Part shown: in pieces, positions 1-8,338 of the stretch
Layout of the letters: each line of letters begins with the position of its first letter
How positions within the stretch are numbered: position 1 is the stretch's first letter
Assembly: GCA_002309835.1 (NCBI GenBank)
Contig: DBYL01000033.1
Location: forward strand, 7,844-33,952
Origin: Bacteroidales bacterium UBA1187
Lineage (GTDB): Bacteria > Bacteroidota > Bacteroidia > Bacteroidales > Paludibacteraceae
Reading direction: 5' to 3'
Length of the DNA: 26,109 bases
The notes under the pieces: generated by a model
What the model was told of the DNA's origin: nothing
The model's input: only the letters and a program-made list of their open reading frames with translations
Databases searched by the model: none
Program-made: the position numbers and the translations under genes

Positions 1-42
1 TATGCAAGCATATGCCATTCTTTTCTTAAATTTTCCGCAAAA

Positions 43-312
43 TTACTTACGGATACCGAGCTCTTTGATGATAGCACGATAGCGCTCAATGTCTTTTGCC
101 TTCAGGTAATCCAACATGCGACGACGCTTACCAACGAGGGTGGTCAGGGCGCGCTCTGTACCGAAGTCCTTACGGTTTTCCTTCAGGTGCTCGGTCAGGT
201 GGTTGATACGGAAGGTGAACAATGCGATCTGGCTCTCAGCCGAACCGGTGTTCTTAGCATCTTTGCCATACTTAGCAAAAAGCTCAGCTTTTTTCTCAGA
301 AGTCAAATACAT
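43..312 (-). CDS. rpsO: 30S ribosomal protein S15
   Basis: Small-subunit ribosomal protein that binds 16S rRNA in the central domain early in 30S assembly. The 89-residue product is exactly the usual S15 length. The conserved core is visible: a G-S-A-E-S-Q-I segment near residues 23-29, an H-L-T-E-H-L helix near 38-43, and G-K-R-R-R-M-L-D-Y-L near 61-70. The gene has its own promoter (455-486) and a leader of about 135 nt with several stem-loops, which fits the known habit of S15 to control its own translation through leader RNA. No terminator is visible in the 42 bases after the stop. The identification is secure; the autoregulation is inferred. Confidence 0.98.
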   Translation of the reverse strand: MYLTSEKKAELFAKYGKDAKNTGSAESQIALFTFRINHLTEHLKENRKDFGTERALTTLVGKRRRMLDYLKAKDIERYRAIIKELGIRK

Positions 313-448
313 AATGATGTTTTTTTGACGGTTAAACGATGGTGGCTAAAGCACAATACTTGTATTCGAACTTCGCCACATTTACTGCTTTTCGCCGAAA
401 GCGCTAAAGAGCGTTTTCGTCTCGGGGGGACACCCCTCGATTAAAAAG
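313..448 (-). promoter_or_regulatory. Structured 5' leader of rpsO
   Basis: The stretch between the predicted transcription start and the S15 start codon holds three inverted repeats: a GC-rich hairpin at 422-440, a 10-bp stem with a 4-nt loop at 396-419, and a two-part structure where 342-346 pairs with 375-379 around an inner AATAC/GTATT hairpin. Ribosomal protein S15 is known to repress its own mRNA in several bacteria by binding structured leaders that are not conserved between lineages. That role is inferred here. The first two stems each hold one pair that is G-T on the plus strand but A-C on the transcribed strand. Confidence 0.5.
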
Positions 449-454
449 CGGCTG

Positions 455-486
455 CAAAGGTACTGCTTTTTTTTGAATTATGCAAA
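455..486 (-). promoter_or_regulatory. rpsO promoter, Bacteroidota type
   Basis: Read on the minus strand, a TTTG (-33 box, 483-486) is followed after exactly 20 bp by TACCTTTG (-7 box, 455-462), which matches the Bacteroidota consensus TAnnTTTG. The -33 box lies 14 bp past the stop codon of the upstream coiled-coil gene, so rpsO can be made independently of the long operon before it. Confidence 0.85.
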
Positions 487-500
487 TAATTCGTGTTTTT

Positions 501-1391
501 TTACTTCTTTATCTGGAACGGGAAGGAACCGATGAGGTTGCCATCGCAGAAGAAATCGATCGTATAGAATCCTTCTACAACTGTTTCCACAGGCCAGTAA
601 CAAGTGCCGTTATATGCCTCTCCACTATACTCGATCTCTTGCGCAAGGGTGTAGTTAATCTCTTGATTTTCAAATGAGAACAGATGATTAGTAGTCTCGC
701 CTAAGAGGTTGCCGGTCGGATCGGTAATACGTACGTAGAGATGCTTCATGCCGGGAGTACAAGTGATATTTTTAGCAATCGTGTAGTCGAATTGCAATTT
801 GCTAATCTGACCAACAAGACGCGTTTTTTTGTCGCGTTTATTGAGGGTGGTCAGTTGGCAGGAAGTGAGTTCGAGCATCGCGGCACGAGTGACGGTTTCC
901 GTCAGTTGCGTGTTCGCTTGTGTGAGTTCTTCGTTACGCGAACGCACTTGTTGGTTCTCTTCCTTAAACTGCTGGTTCTCAACCGTTAAGCGGGCGTTGG
1001 TGGCATTGAGAGAGTCGATCTGACGGACGTAGTCTTTCATCACTGCACGCACGGTAGCTAACTCTTTCTTCAACTCTGCGATCTTGCGCGCATTGGAGGC
1101 TTTGGTCTGACGCAGCTCTTCGAGCAAGTCCTGCACGCGTTGTTGCTCACGAGAAAGCAAGTCCTGGAGACTATCGTTTCGGATGTCCATCTGCTGATAA
1201 CCATCGAATTGGATAGCGAGATCCTGATATTCTTCTTCGAGTTCTTCTTTCTCGATCGTCATCTGCTCCACGAGTTCGGTCAGTTCCGAACGCTGGTTGA
1301 GGTACATGAATGCCAACGCACCGAGTGCCACCGCAAGGACGGCGAAGAGGATCCAGAGGAGGGTATTATTATTCTTTGTCTTTTCTGTCAT
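501..1391 (-). CDS. Membrane-anchored coiled-coil protein of unknown function
   Basis: I do not recognise a named family. The 296-residue product has a short polar N-terminus, one strongly hydrophobic segment (about residues 11-31), a long E/Q/L-rich coiled coil (about 33-170), and a C-terminal domain of about 115 residues with a beta-rich look ending in P-F-Q-I-K-K. It would sit in the inner membrane with the coil and C-domain on one side, probably periplasmic. It contains no enzyme motif. Its start overlaps the murF stop by 4 bp (ATGA), so it is probably translationally coupled to murF and may have an envelope role. It is the last gene before the rpsO promoter. Confidence 0.85.
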   Translation of the reverse strand: MTEKTKNNNTLLWILFAVLAVALGALAFMYLNQRSELTELVEQMTIEKEELEEEYQDLAIQFDGYQQMDIRNDSLQDLLSREQQRVQDLLEELRQTKASNARKIAELKKELATVRAVMKDYVRQIDSLNATNARLTVENQQFKEENQQVRSRNEELTQANTQLTETVTRAAMLELTSCQLTTLNKRDKKTRLVGQISKLQFDYTIAKNITCTPGMKHLYVRITDPTGNLLGETTNHLFSFENQEINYTLAQEIEYSGEAYNGTCYWPVETVVEGFYTIDFFCDGNLIGSFPFQIKK

Positions 1392-2539
1392 AGTAATGGA
1401 ATTACTTTTTCAAGTTGGTTGCTGCGACTGCCTTTGAGCAGGATCGTACGTCCCGTCAGCGGACTGGTCCGCAGCGCTTCGCATAGTGCCTCTACATTAT
1501 CGTAGATAGGATAGGGAGCAGTCGTGTCTTTATATTCATCGCCCACGAGCAGCACGGTGTCCGCCTTGCGCTCCAGCAGCATATTGACGATGTTCTGGTG
1601 TTCGAGATGACTGTATTCGCCTAATTCGCGCATCGCACCGAGGATGTAACAATCGCCTTTGAACGCTTTGATAGCTGCACTCATCGAGGTCGGGTTGGCA
1701 TTATAGGCATCCACAACGACGGTGTTGCGCTCGGTCTGCAGCAGTTGGCTGCGGTTATTAGACGGAATATACGCACGGATAGCAACTAACGCCGCCTCTT
1801 TACTTACACCGAAATACGCACCTACACAAATCGCTGCCGATACGTTCTCTGCATTATACCCCCCTACTAGATGCGTGCCTTCCGGCATCGTACCGGTATG
1901 GTACTCGACTGTCTTGAGGTCACCCGCCATCTGCGCGAGATACGGGTTATCCATGTTACGGAAGCAGAAACCACCGTGTGCACGCAGGAAGTCATATAAC
2001 TCCGCTTTGGTCTTCATCACGCCTTCGAATGAACCGAATCCTTGTAGGTGCGCGCGACCCACATTGGTGATAAGACCGTAGTTGGGTTCGGCGATCTCTA
2101 CGAGTTCTTTGATGTCTCCGGGATGGGAGGCACCCATCTCTACAATCGCCATCTCGTGTGCGCGCGTTATACTTAATAAGGTGAGTGGCACGCCGAGTTG
2201 GTTATTGAGGTTGCCCTGCGTGTAGTATATGTTATATTTCGTGCTCAGCACAGCGGCACAGAGCTCTTTGGTAGTCGTCTTGCCGTTGGTCCCGGTGATA
2301 CCGAGAATAGGCAGACCTAACTCTCTGCGCCACGCGCGAGCAAGATCCTGCAGTTCCGCTAAGGCGTTCTCTCCGCTGATGATATATTCCGCTCCGTCCT
2401 TGCGGGCTTGTTCAACGAAATCGTTGCCGTCGAAATGTTCGCCTTTGAGGGCTACAAAGACACAGCCGGGAGTTACCTTCCGGCTGTCTGTAGTGACATT
2501 GAGCGATTCCTTATTTTTTATTAGGAAGTTCCAATCCAT
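1388..2539 (-). CDS. murF: UDP-N-acetylmuramoyl-tripeptide--D-alanyl-D-alanine ligase
   Basis: Cytoplasmic ATP-dependent ligase that adds D-Ala-D-Ala to the UDP-MurNAc-tripeptide, the last cytoplasmic step of the peptidoglycan precursor. Visible motifs are the P-loop G-I-T-G-T-N-G-K-T-T (residues 80-89), E-M-G-A-S-H-P-G-D-I (134-143), the lysine-containing K-T-K-A-E-L-Y (176-182), N-N-R-S-Q (261-265), D-A-Y-N-A-N-P (277-283) and L-L-K-G-S-R (367-372). At 383 residues it is about 50 shorter than familiar MurF proteins. The shortage falls around residues 212-227, just before G-Y-N-A-E-N-V-S-A-A. The conserved L-G-D-M reads L-G-A-M at 300-303. The start overlaps the MFS gene by 29 bp, and the stop overlaps the next gene by 4 bp. 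Confidence 0.95.
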   Translation of the reverse strand: MDWNFLIKNKESLNVTTDSRKVTPGCVFVALKGEHFDGNDFVEQARKDGAEYIISGENALAELQDLARAWRRELGLPILGITGTNGKTTTKELCAAVLSTKYNIYYTQGNLNNQLGVPLTLLSITRAHEMAIVEMGASHPGDIKELVEIAEPNYGLITNVGRAHLQGFGSFEGVMKTKAELYDFLRAHGGFCFRNMDNPYLAQMAGDLKTVEYHTGTMPEGTHLVGGYNAENVSAAICVGAYFGVSKEAALVAIRAYIPSNNRSQLLQTERNTVVVDAYNANPTSMSAAIKAFKGDCYILGAMRELGEYSHLEHQNIVNMLLERKADTVLLVGDEYKDTTAPYPIYDNVEALCEALRTSPLTGRTILLKGSRSNQLEKVIPLL

Positions 2540-3881
2540 AGTTTTTCTTTTTATCCTCTACTTTAAGGGCGAGGCTGAGCAGGAAGGCCAGCACGCCGAA
2601 GGAGGCGAAGACGATCATCGGGACGAGGTAACCGTTGGTAGCCACGCGCAGTTTACCGATAAGTAGCGGCACGAGGCAGAGACCTACATTCTGCACCCAG
2701 AAGATGAGGCAGTAGGCCGAACCGAGCACTTTCTCATCGATGATCTTCGGTACCGAAGGCCACATAGAAGCCGGAACGAGCGAGAAGCTGACGCCGAGCA
2801 CGAGGATCGTGACAAGGGCGAGTGTCTTGCTCGGGTACGCCGGTAATACGAACGCGAAGATGCAGTGACAGAGGGTCATGATGACCGCTCCGAGCATCAT
2901 CATTGTGGCGCCTTTACCTTTAAAATCGATGAAAGCACCGAGGAACGGCGTGAGTACCATCGCTAATATCGGGAACCACTTAAACAGACCTGCAGCTTCG
3001 GTATTACTGATAGCCAGGGTCTCCTCCAGGAAGTTCGTTGCGAAACGCTGGAAGGGGAAGATAGCCGAGTAATACAGTACGCAGAGGAGCGCGATGATCC
3101 AGAACATCTTCGATTTGAAGATCTGTCCGAGGTCGGACACGTGGAACTCCTCTTCGGGGTCGCTTTCTGCGGTTGCTTCACCGATAGCTACCAGCTGTTC
3201 GTCGAACTTCTTATCCATGATGGTGAAGACGAAGAAATTGAGCAAACCGATGACGAGCAGCGCTGCAGAGAACAGCAGCGGAGCTACTACGGAGTTCGTT
3301 CCGTCAATCGCAAAACGCTCGCTGAACATCGGCGAGAGCCACATAGCGGCGAACACACCCAGACGGGCAATCGCCATCTCCAGACCCATAGCTAAGGCCA
3401 TCTCTTTGCCTTTAAACCACTTGGCGAGGATCTTGCTAACCGTCGTACCGGCCATCTCGGCTCCGCAGCCGAAAATCATAAAGCCGAACATCGCCAGTTT
3501 CGCGGATCCGGGCATCGAAGGCCACCAAGCGTTAAGCCACTCCACAGTGTTGGCTTCCGGCCAGGAGATACCCCAGTATTTGATGGCGGCGCCGATCACC
3601 ATGAGACTTGCGGAGAGCAGACCCGTGAAGCGCACACCCATCTTATCGAGGATGATACCCGCGATGATGAGGAATCCGAACACGTTGAGCAGGTACTCGC
3701 CGGCAGCGTAGGTACCGAAGTCGCCTTGGTCCCAACTGAGCGTGTCGTTCAGCAACGATGCCAAAGGCGAGAGGATATCGACGAACATATACGCGAAGAA
3801 CATCATCGATGCTACCAGCACGAGGACGGTCCAACGTGCCGCAGCACTATCGCGTAGTGTCGTTTGAATTTTTTCTACCAT
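2511..3881 (-). CDS. Major facilitator superfamily transporter
   Basis: Inner-membrane secondary transporter of 456 residues with about 12 hydrophobic helices and a charged central loop (about residues 222-250, rich in D and E) between the two halves. A D-K-M-G-V-R loop after helix 2 and D-F-K-G-K-G in the second half match the usual MFS loop between helices 2 and 3 and its repeat. The segment V-P-K-I-I-D-E-K-V-L-G-S-A-Y resembles the MFSD1-type branch, but the substrate cannot be read from the sequence. It is embedded among envelope genes; its start overlaps the small gene at 3847-3966, and its end overlaps murF by 29 bp. A role in envelope or amino-acid/peptide transport is possible but unproven. 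Confidence 0.9.
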   Translation of the reverse strand: MVEKIQTTLRDSAAARWTVLVLVASMMFFAYMFVDILSPLASLLNDTLSWDQGDFGTYAAGEYLLNVFGFLIIAGIILDKMGVRFTGLLSASLMVIGAAIKYWGISWPEANTVEWLNAWWPSMPGSAKLAMFGFMIFGCGAEMAGTTVSKILAKWFKGKEMALAMGLEMAIARLGVFAAMWLSPMFSERFAIDGTNSVVAPLLFSAALLVIGLLNFFVFTIMDKKFDEQLVAIGEATAESDPEEEFHVSDLGQIFKSKMFWIIALLCVLYYSAIFPFQRFATNFLEETLAISNTEAAGLFKWFPILAMVLTPFLGAFIDFKGKGATMMMLGAVIMTLCHCIFAFVLPAYPSKTLALVTILVLGVSFSLVPASMWPSVPKIIDEKVLGSAYCLIFWVQNVGLCLVPLLIGKLRVATNGYLVPMIVFASFGVLAFLLSLALKVEDKKKNYGLELPNKK

Positions 3882-3966
3882 AACTAAACTTTTTTTTCTT
3901 TTTCAGCCACTCCGCCTTTTTCTTCTCATATTCGGCGTAGTGCGATTCTAAATATCCGTCAGCCAT
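3847..3966 (-). CDS. Small lysine-rich protein, 39 residues, unknown function
   Basis: A short frame fills the only sizeable gap in this part of the operon. Its ATG shares one base with the stop codon of the skp gene before it (TAATG), which is typical of translational coupling. It begins M-A-D-G-Y-L-E-S-H-Y-A-E-Y-E, continues with a lysine-rich helix (K-K-K-A-E-W-L-K-K-K-K-K) and ends 35 bp inside the MFS gene. The first 26 codons read as an amphipathic, highly charged helix and would be soluble. The run of A residues coding for lysines (3889-3903) is a likely slippage site, so the true C-terminus could differ. No function is assigned. Confidence 0.6.
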   Translation of the reverse strand: MADGYLESHYAEYEKKKAEWLKKKKKFSYGRKNSNDTTR

Positions 3967-4457
3967 TACTTGATACCTAACTCTTTCTTCACGAGCGGCA
4001 TTACATCCTTGGCGTCATTACCGACGTGTACCATCGCTGCGCTATCGAAGATATAGGTGTATCCCTCACGCTCGCCGACAGCCTTAATCGCTTTCGACAT
4101 CTTCTCGTGAACCGGCATGAGCAACTCCTGTTGCTTCTTCTGGATATCCTGTTCTGCGGTCTGATAGAATAACTGGATACGCTGTTGCATCTCCTGCAAC
4201 TCCTGCTGACGGATTTGCTTTACAGCGTCTGCCATCGTAGCCTCCTGAGTCTGATAATCTTGATACTTCTTCTGGAACTCCTCATTCATCGAAGCGAGTT
4301 GGTTCTCGTACTGGCCCTGGATAGTATCCATTTTCAGTTTCACTTGAGCCACTTCAGGCATCAGCGCGAAGAGCTCTTGTGTGTTGATGTGACCGAATTT
4401 CTGTGCGCTTACTGCCATCGGCAGGATAAGCATCATTGCGATAATAATCTTTTTCAT
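3966..4457 (-). CDS. OmpH/Skp family periplasmic chaperone (second copy)
   Basis: Periplasmic chaperone of the Skp/OmpH family, which holds unfolded outer-membrane proteins on their way to the BAM complex. The 163-residue product has a clear signal peptide (M-K-K-I-I-I-A-M-M ... cleavage near A-V-S-A-Q). This is followed by the family opening F-G-H-I-N-T-Q-E-L-F-A-L-M-P, a long Q/E/K-rich helical arm (about 40-115) and a final Y-I-F-D-S segment near residues 134-138. It lies 33 bp after the first skp gene and overlaps the small gene by one base. The two copies differ in sequence, so they are old paralogues and not a recent duplication. Confidence 0.92.
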   Translation of the reverse strand: MKKIIIAMMLILPMAVSAQKFGHINTQELFALMPEVAQVKLKMDTIQGQYENQLASMNEEFQKKYQDYQTQEATMADAVKQIRQQELQEMQQRIQLFYQTAEQDIQKKQQELLMPVHEKMSKAIKAVGEREGYTYIFDSAAMVHVGNDAKDVMPLVKKELGIK

Positions 4458-4490
4458 TTCAAATTTATGATTTATAATTTATAATTTCGT

Positions 4491-5009
4491 TTATTTTGCA
4501 CCAAGTTTCTGCAGCACTTGGTCTGAGATATCTAATTTAGAGGACATATAGATGAGTGCCGGGTCGGAAGAACGATCTTTGACGACGTCTATCCGTTTCT
4601 CGCTTGCGAGTTCCTGGATGGCATTGTAAATCTCATCCTGGATAGGTTTGATGAGCGCTTCGCGCTTCTTGTATAACTCACCTTCCTGTCCGAAATACTT
4701 ACGCTTGAGTTCGAGCACCTCTTGCTCTTTCTTCACAATCTCCTCTTCGCGCTGCGTACGCATCGTCTCTGAGAGGAAGATCTGCTCCGTCTGGTAGTTG
4801 GTAGCCATCACGCGTGCCTCTTGCTGGGCCGCATCAATCTCTTTCTGCCAGCGTTTGGATAGCATCGTCAACTGTTCGTTAGCCTGCTCGTACTGCGGCA
4901 GGTTTTTGAGGATATAACTCATGTCGATATACGCTATCGACTGATCTTTCGCAAACATCGTGCCAAAAGAAAGCAGAGCAGCGAATAATAGGATAACTAA
5001 TTTCTTCAT
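4491..5009 (-). CDS. OmpH/Skp family periplasmic chaperone (first copy)
   Basis: Second member of the Skp/OmpH pair, 172 residues. It has a signal peptide (M-K-K-L-V-I-L-L-F-A-A-L-L-S-F-G, cleavage near residue 20), the family opening I-A-Y-I-D-M-S-Y-I-L-K-N-L-P, a long charged coiled arm (about 45-130) and a C-terminal region with D-V-V-K-D-R-S. Its start codon lies 3 bp after the bamA stop, so it is surely cotranscribed with bamA and supplies a chaperone to the same assembly route. In this copy the arm is rich in E, K and R; in the other it is rich in Q. Confidence 0.92.
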   Translation of the reverse strand: MKKLVILLFAALLSFGTMFAKDQSIAYIDMSYILKNLPQYEQANEQLTMLSKRWQKEIDAAQQEARVMATNYQTEQIFLSETMRTQREEEIVKKEQEVLELKRKYFGQEGELYKKREALIKPIQDEIYNAIQELASEKRIDVVKDRSSDPALIYMSSKLDISDQVLQKLGAK

Positions 5010-5012
5010 AAT

Positions 5013-7622
5013 TTACAACTCTTGTCCTAAGACGAAGTGGAATTGGCTGCCGCTATATTGCTTGCTGCCGTTAATCTCATCGAAGCCCCAGCCCCAGTCG
5101 ATACCGAGCAGACCGAACATCGGCAGGAAGATACGCACACCTAAACCGGCTGAACGCTTCAGATCAAAGGGATTATAACTCTCTATATCTGAGAAGCAGT
5201 TACCGGCCTCGAGGAACGCCAATGCCCAAATAGTAGCATTCTGTTCCAGCGAGATAGGATAGCGGAGCTCCATCGTAAACTTATTATATACGTATCCCAT
5301 ATTACGTCCGCTGGACGCGTCATATGGGGTAAGCGAACCGGCCGAGTAACCACGCATCGCTACGTAATCGGTGGACAGAGACGAATAACTCGACATTCCG
5401 TCACCACCCATATAGTAGGTCTCAAACGGCGAACGTGCATTCTTGTTGAAATGGCCGAGGTAACCGAACTCAGCACGCGCCATAAGCACTAACTTGCTAT
5501 CCGGGGTAAGCGGCGTGAATACTTTTCCCGTGAATTTCCACTTGTGGTATTCAATGAGGTGGTATTTCTCCGAGGTTGTCAACTGCGAGTAGTCTTTGTT
5601 GCTGAACAACGACCACGGCGGCGTGATCTTCAGTCCTAAGGTGAACTGGCTACCGCGGCGGGTATATATCGGGTTGTCGATAGACGAACGCGAGATCTGG
5701 AGATTCAGCGCTAAGTTATGCGAAGTACCATTGTCGATGAGCAGGTAAGGCCAGTCTTTCATCCAATACATCGTATAACTCAACTCGCCGTAGAAGGTGA
5801 AATAGTCATCCGGCCAACGCAGACGCTTACCGTAGCCGAGTGCGAAATAGAACTGACGGATGAACTTATCCTTATCCGCTTCGGCTTCCGCTAACTGCTG
5901 ATAGTAATTGCTGTTGCCGGAATAGTAGTAATACGCCGAATAGTTGTTGTAGAGATTCTGATAAGCCTTCTGATAACGGCTGGAATAACCGGTCTGATTG
6001 TAGAAGGCGAACGAAGCGCTGAGGCTGTTCGGACGCTTACCTCCTAGCCATGGCTCCAAGAATGAGACGGAAACAGATGTAGAGTAGATTCCGTTCGTAC
6101 GCAGATTGACGGAGAAGGTCTGACCTTCACCTTGCGGCACGATGCGATAGGCTTTCTTGTTAAAGAGGTTCTGGATGGCGAAGTTAGTGAACTTCAATCC
6201 GATAGAACCTGTGATACCTGTAGCTCCCCAACCGAGCGAGAACTCAATCTGGTCGCTGGACTTGGTCTCCAACTGATACGTGATATCGACCGTTCCGTCT
6301 TCGGGGTTCGGCTGGATATCCGGCACGAGTTTCTCTTGGTCGAAGTGACCCATCTGCGCTAACTCACGCAGCGAACGCATAATATCCGATTGCGAGTAGA
6401 GTTGTCCCGGCTTGGTATATAACTCACGACGAACGACGTGTTCATACACGCGGGTGTTACCGACGATCTTGATGTCATTGATCGTAGCCGGTTTGCCTTC
6501 GTAGATGCGCATCTCAAAGTCAATCGAGTCGTTCTCTACATTCACCTCTACGGGCTCTACGTTGAAGAAGAGATATCCGTTATCGGTATATAACTTGCTG
6601 ACCGCATCGTCATCGGACTGCAGGCGCTCGTTAAGCGTCTTGAGATTATATACATCGCCCGGCTTGACACCTAACACTGCGTCTAAGTAATCGTAAGGAT
6701 AGATCGTGTTACCCACCCATTTGACAGAGCGGACGTAGTATTTATCACCTTCGCTGATGGTCATGTAGATATCCACGCGCGTCGGGTCTTCGGGATTCGG
6801 CACAACGCTGTCAGCTACGATATACGCATCGCGATATCCGTACTCGTTATATTTCTCGATAACGGCAACCTTATCTTTCTCGTACTCCTCGGTAACGAAT
6901 TTCTTGGTACGGAAGAGATTGATAATATCGTTATCGTTGGTCTTCTTCATCGCCTTGTTGATCTGGCGATGAGTGAGGGCTTCATTACCGGTGATGTAGA
7001 TCTTACCGACCTTTGTTTTCACTTTCTTATCCACCACGATGGCTACGCGTACATAGCCCGGGTGGTCTCCGTCGGGTTGCTGGTAGATGTTGATCTCCGA
7101 GTTATGGAATCCTTTCTCCGCCAGGTACTTCTTGATCACCGTCTTGGCATGGTCCTCGAGGTTAGGCGTCATCTGACTGCCCTGACGGATACCTGCTTTG
7201 ATCTCTACGTCTTCGCGTTCGCTCTTCTTCAAGCCGTCGTAGCGCACCTCGCTCACACGCGGGCGTTGCTCCAACTCGATGATGAGCCAGATCTTATTGC
7301 CTTCAATCTTCTTGGCCTTGATCTTCACATTAGAGAACAGACCTTGCTTCCAGAAACGCTTGATAGCTTTGGTAATCTGGTCTCCGGGCACCTCGATCTT
7401 ATCGCCTACGGCGAGGCCGGAAAAGCCGATGAGTACGAAATCTTCGTAACTATCCGCGCCTTCCACTTCGATGCCTGCGATCTCGTAGGTCTTCCGCGCG
7501 CTCATGCTGTACTCGATCTCGGGCACAGCAGAAGCTACAGCTGCGCTGTCTTGGGCCCAGACTCCCAGGCTCAGCAGCGACAATAATATGATGTTAATGT
7601 ATCTGTTCACTCGTCTTTCCAA
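5013..7622 (-). CDS. bamA: Outer-membrane protein assembly factor BamA
   Basis: Central Omp85 protein of the BAM machine, which inserts beta-barrel proteins into the outer membrane. The 869-residue product has a signal peptide ending near V-W-A-Q (residue 24). A series of POTRA repeats follows (about residues 45-450; the first runs from Y-E-I-A-G-I-E-V to about residue 120), then a 16-strand-type barrel (about 455-869). The conserved loop-6 motif appears as M-R-G-Y near residues 756-759. The C-terminus reads F-H-F-V-L-G-Q-E-L, so the final residue is Leu and not the common aromatic. The start overlaps the uppS end by 29 bp, and a skp gene follows 3 bp after the stop. The order porG-like, uppS, bamA, ompH, ompH matches that known from Porphyromonas. 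Confidence 0.96.
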   Translation of the reverse strand: MERRVNRYINIILLSLLSLGVWAQDSAAVASAVPEIEYSMSARKTYEIAGIEVEGADSYEDFVLIGFSGLAVGDKIEVPGDQITKAIKRFWKQGLFSNVKIKAKKIEGNKIWLIIELEQRPRVSEVRYDGLKKSEREDVEIKAGIRQGSQMTPNLEDHAKTVIKKYLAEKGFHNSEINIYQQPDGDHPGYVRVAIVVDKKVKTKVGKIYITGNEALTHRQINKAMKKTNDNDIINLFRTKKFVTEEYEKDKVAVIEKYNEYGYRDAYIVADSVVPNPEDPTRVDIYMTISEGDKYYVRSVKWVGNTIYPYDYLDAVLGVKPGDVYNLKTLNERLQSDDDAVSKLYTDNGYLFFNVEPVEVNVENDSIDFEMRIYEGKPATINDIKIVGNTRVYEHVVRRELYTKPGQLYSQSDIMRSLRELAQMGHFDQEKLVPDIQPNPEDGTVDITYQLETKSSDQIEFSLGWGATGITGSIGLKFTNFAIQNLFNKKAYRIVPQGEGQTFSVNLRTNGIYSTSVSVSFLEPWLGGKRPNSLSASFAFYNQTGYSSRYQKAYQNLYNNYSAYYYYSGNSNYYQQLAEAEADKDKFIRQFYFALGYGKRLRWPDDYFTFYGELSYTMYWMKDWPYLLIDNGTSHNLALNLQISRSSIDNPIYTRRGSQFTLGLKITPPWSLFSNKDYSQLTTSEKYHLIEYHKWKFTGKVFTPLTPDSKLVLMARAEFGYLGHFNKNARSPFETYYMGGDGMSSYSSLSTDYVAMRGYSAGSLTPYDASSGRNMGYVYNKFTMELRYPISLEQNATIWALAFLEAGNCFSDIESYNPFDLKRSAGLGVRIFLPMFGLLGIDWGWGFDEINGSKQYSGSQFHFVLGQEL

Positions 7623-8334
7623 ATCTTCTTTCGCGTTTCTGATAATCTACAATGGCTTTGTACAACTCCTCTTCCGTGAATTCAGGCCATAAGCAGTCGG
7701 TGAAATATAACTCGCTGTAAGCCAGTTGCCAAAGCAGGAAATTACTGATGCGGTATTCACCGCTGGTACGGATTAATAAGTCAGGATCAGGGATTGAAGC
7801 GGTGGTCATGAGCGATGATACGAACTGCTCGTTCACCTCTTCGGGACGCAAGGCGCCACTGCAAGCACGGCTTACGGCCGTTTGCATCGCGCGCGTGATT
7901 TCCCAACGCGCAGAGTAACTGAGCGCCAGCACCATTGTCAGCCCCGTGTTCTTACTCGTCTGCTCGATGCAAGCTAAGAACTTCTTCTTCGCTCCTTCCG
8001 GCAAGCGGTCGATATCACCGATGGTCTGCAAACGCACATTGTTATTCATGAGCGTCGGCGTCTCTTTGGCGATGGTATCTACGAGCAGAGTCATCAGTGC
8101 ATCCACCTCCTCTTTGGGCCTGTTCCAGTTCTCAGTGGAGAACGTGTACAGCGTCAGATACTCGATGCCGAGTTTCGTAGCCGCCACAGTGATATTATGC
8201 ACGGTCTCCACTCCTTGGCGATGACCGAACATGCGCGCTAACCCTTGTTTCTTTGCCCAGCGTCCGTTACCATCCATGATGATGGCGATGTGGCGCGGCA
8301 AACGCTCCTTGTCTATCTGTTCTTTATAATCCAT
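7594..8334 (-). CDS. uppS: Undecaprenyl diphosphate synthase
   Basis: cis-Prenyltransferase that extends farnesyl diphosphate with isopentenyl diphosphate to make the C55 lipid carrier for peptidoglycan and surface polysaccharide. All family motifs are present: M-D-G-N-G-R-W-A (residues 20-27, catalytic Asp21), G-H-R-Q-G (37-41), Y-T-F-S-T-E-N-W-N-R-P and R-T-S-G-E-Y-R-I-S-N-F. I chose the ATG at 8334, which gives 246 residues, the usual length. It starts 4 bp after the previous gene's stop, whereas the longer frame to 8388 would overlap that gene and add no conserved residues. It is coupled to bamA by a 29-bp overlap. Confidence 0.96.
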   Translation of the reverse strand: MDYKEQIDKERLPRHIAIIMDGNGRWAKKQGLARMFGHRQGVETVHNITVAATKLGIEYLTLYTFSTENWNRPKEEVDALMTLLVDTIAKETPTLMNNNVRLQTIGDIDRLPEGAKKKFLACIEQTSKNTGLTMVLALSYSARWEITRAMQTAVSRACSGALRPEEVNEQFVSSLMTTASIPDPDLLIRTSGEYRISNFLLWQLAYSELYFTDCLWPEFTEEELYKAIVDYQKRERRFGKTSEQIH

Positions 8335-8338
8335 TGTC

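Noticed and set aside
1..18. Possible start of another minus-strand gene (ATG-GCA-TAT-GCT)
   Set aside because: Only six codons are in the window, and no promoter or other evidence supports it.
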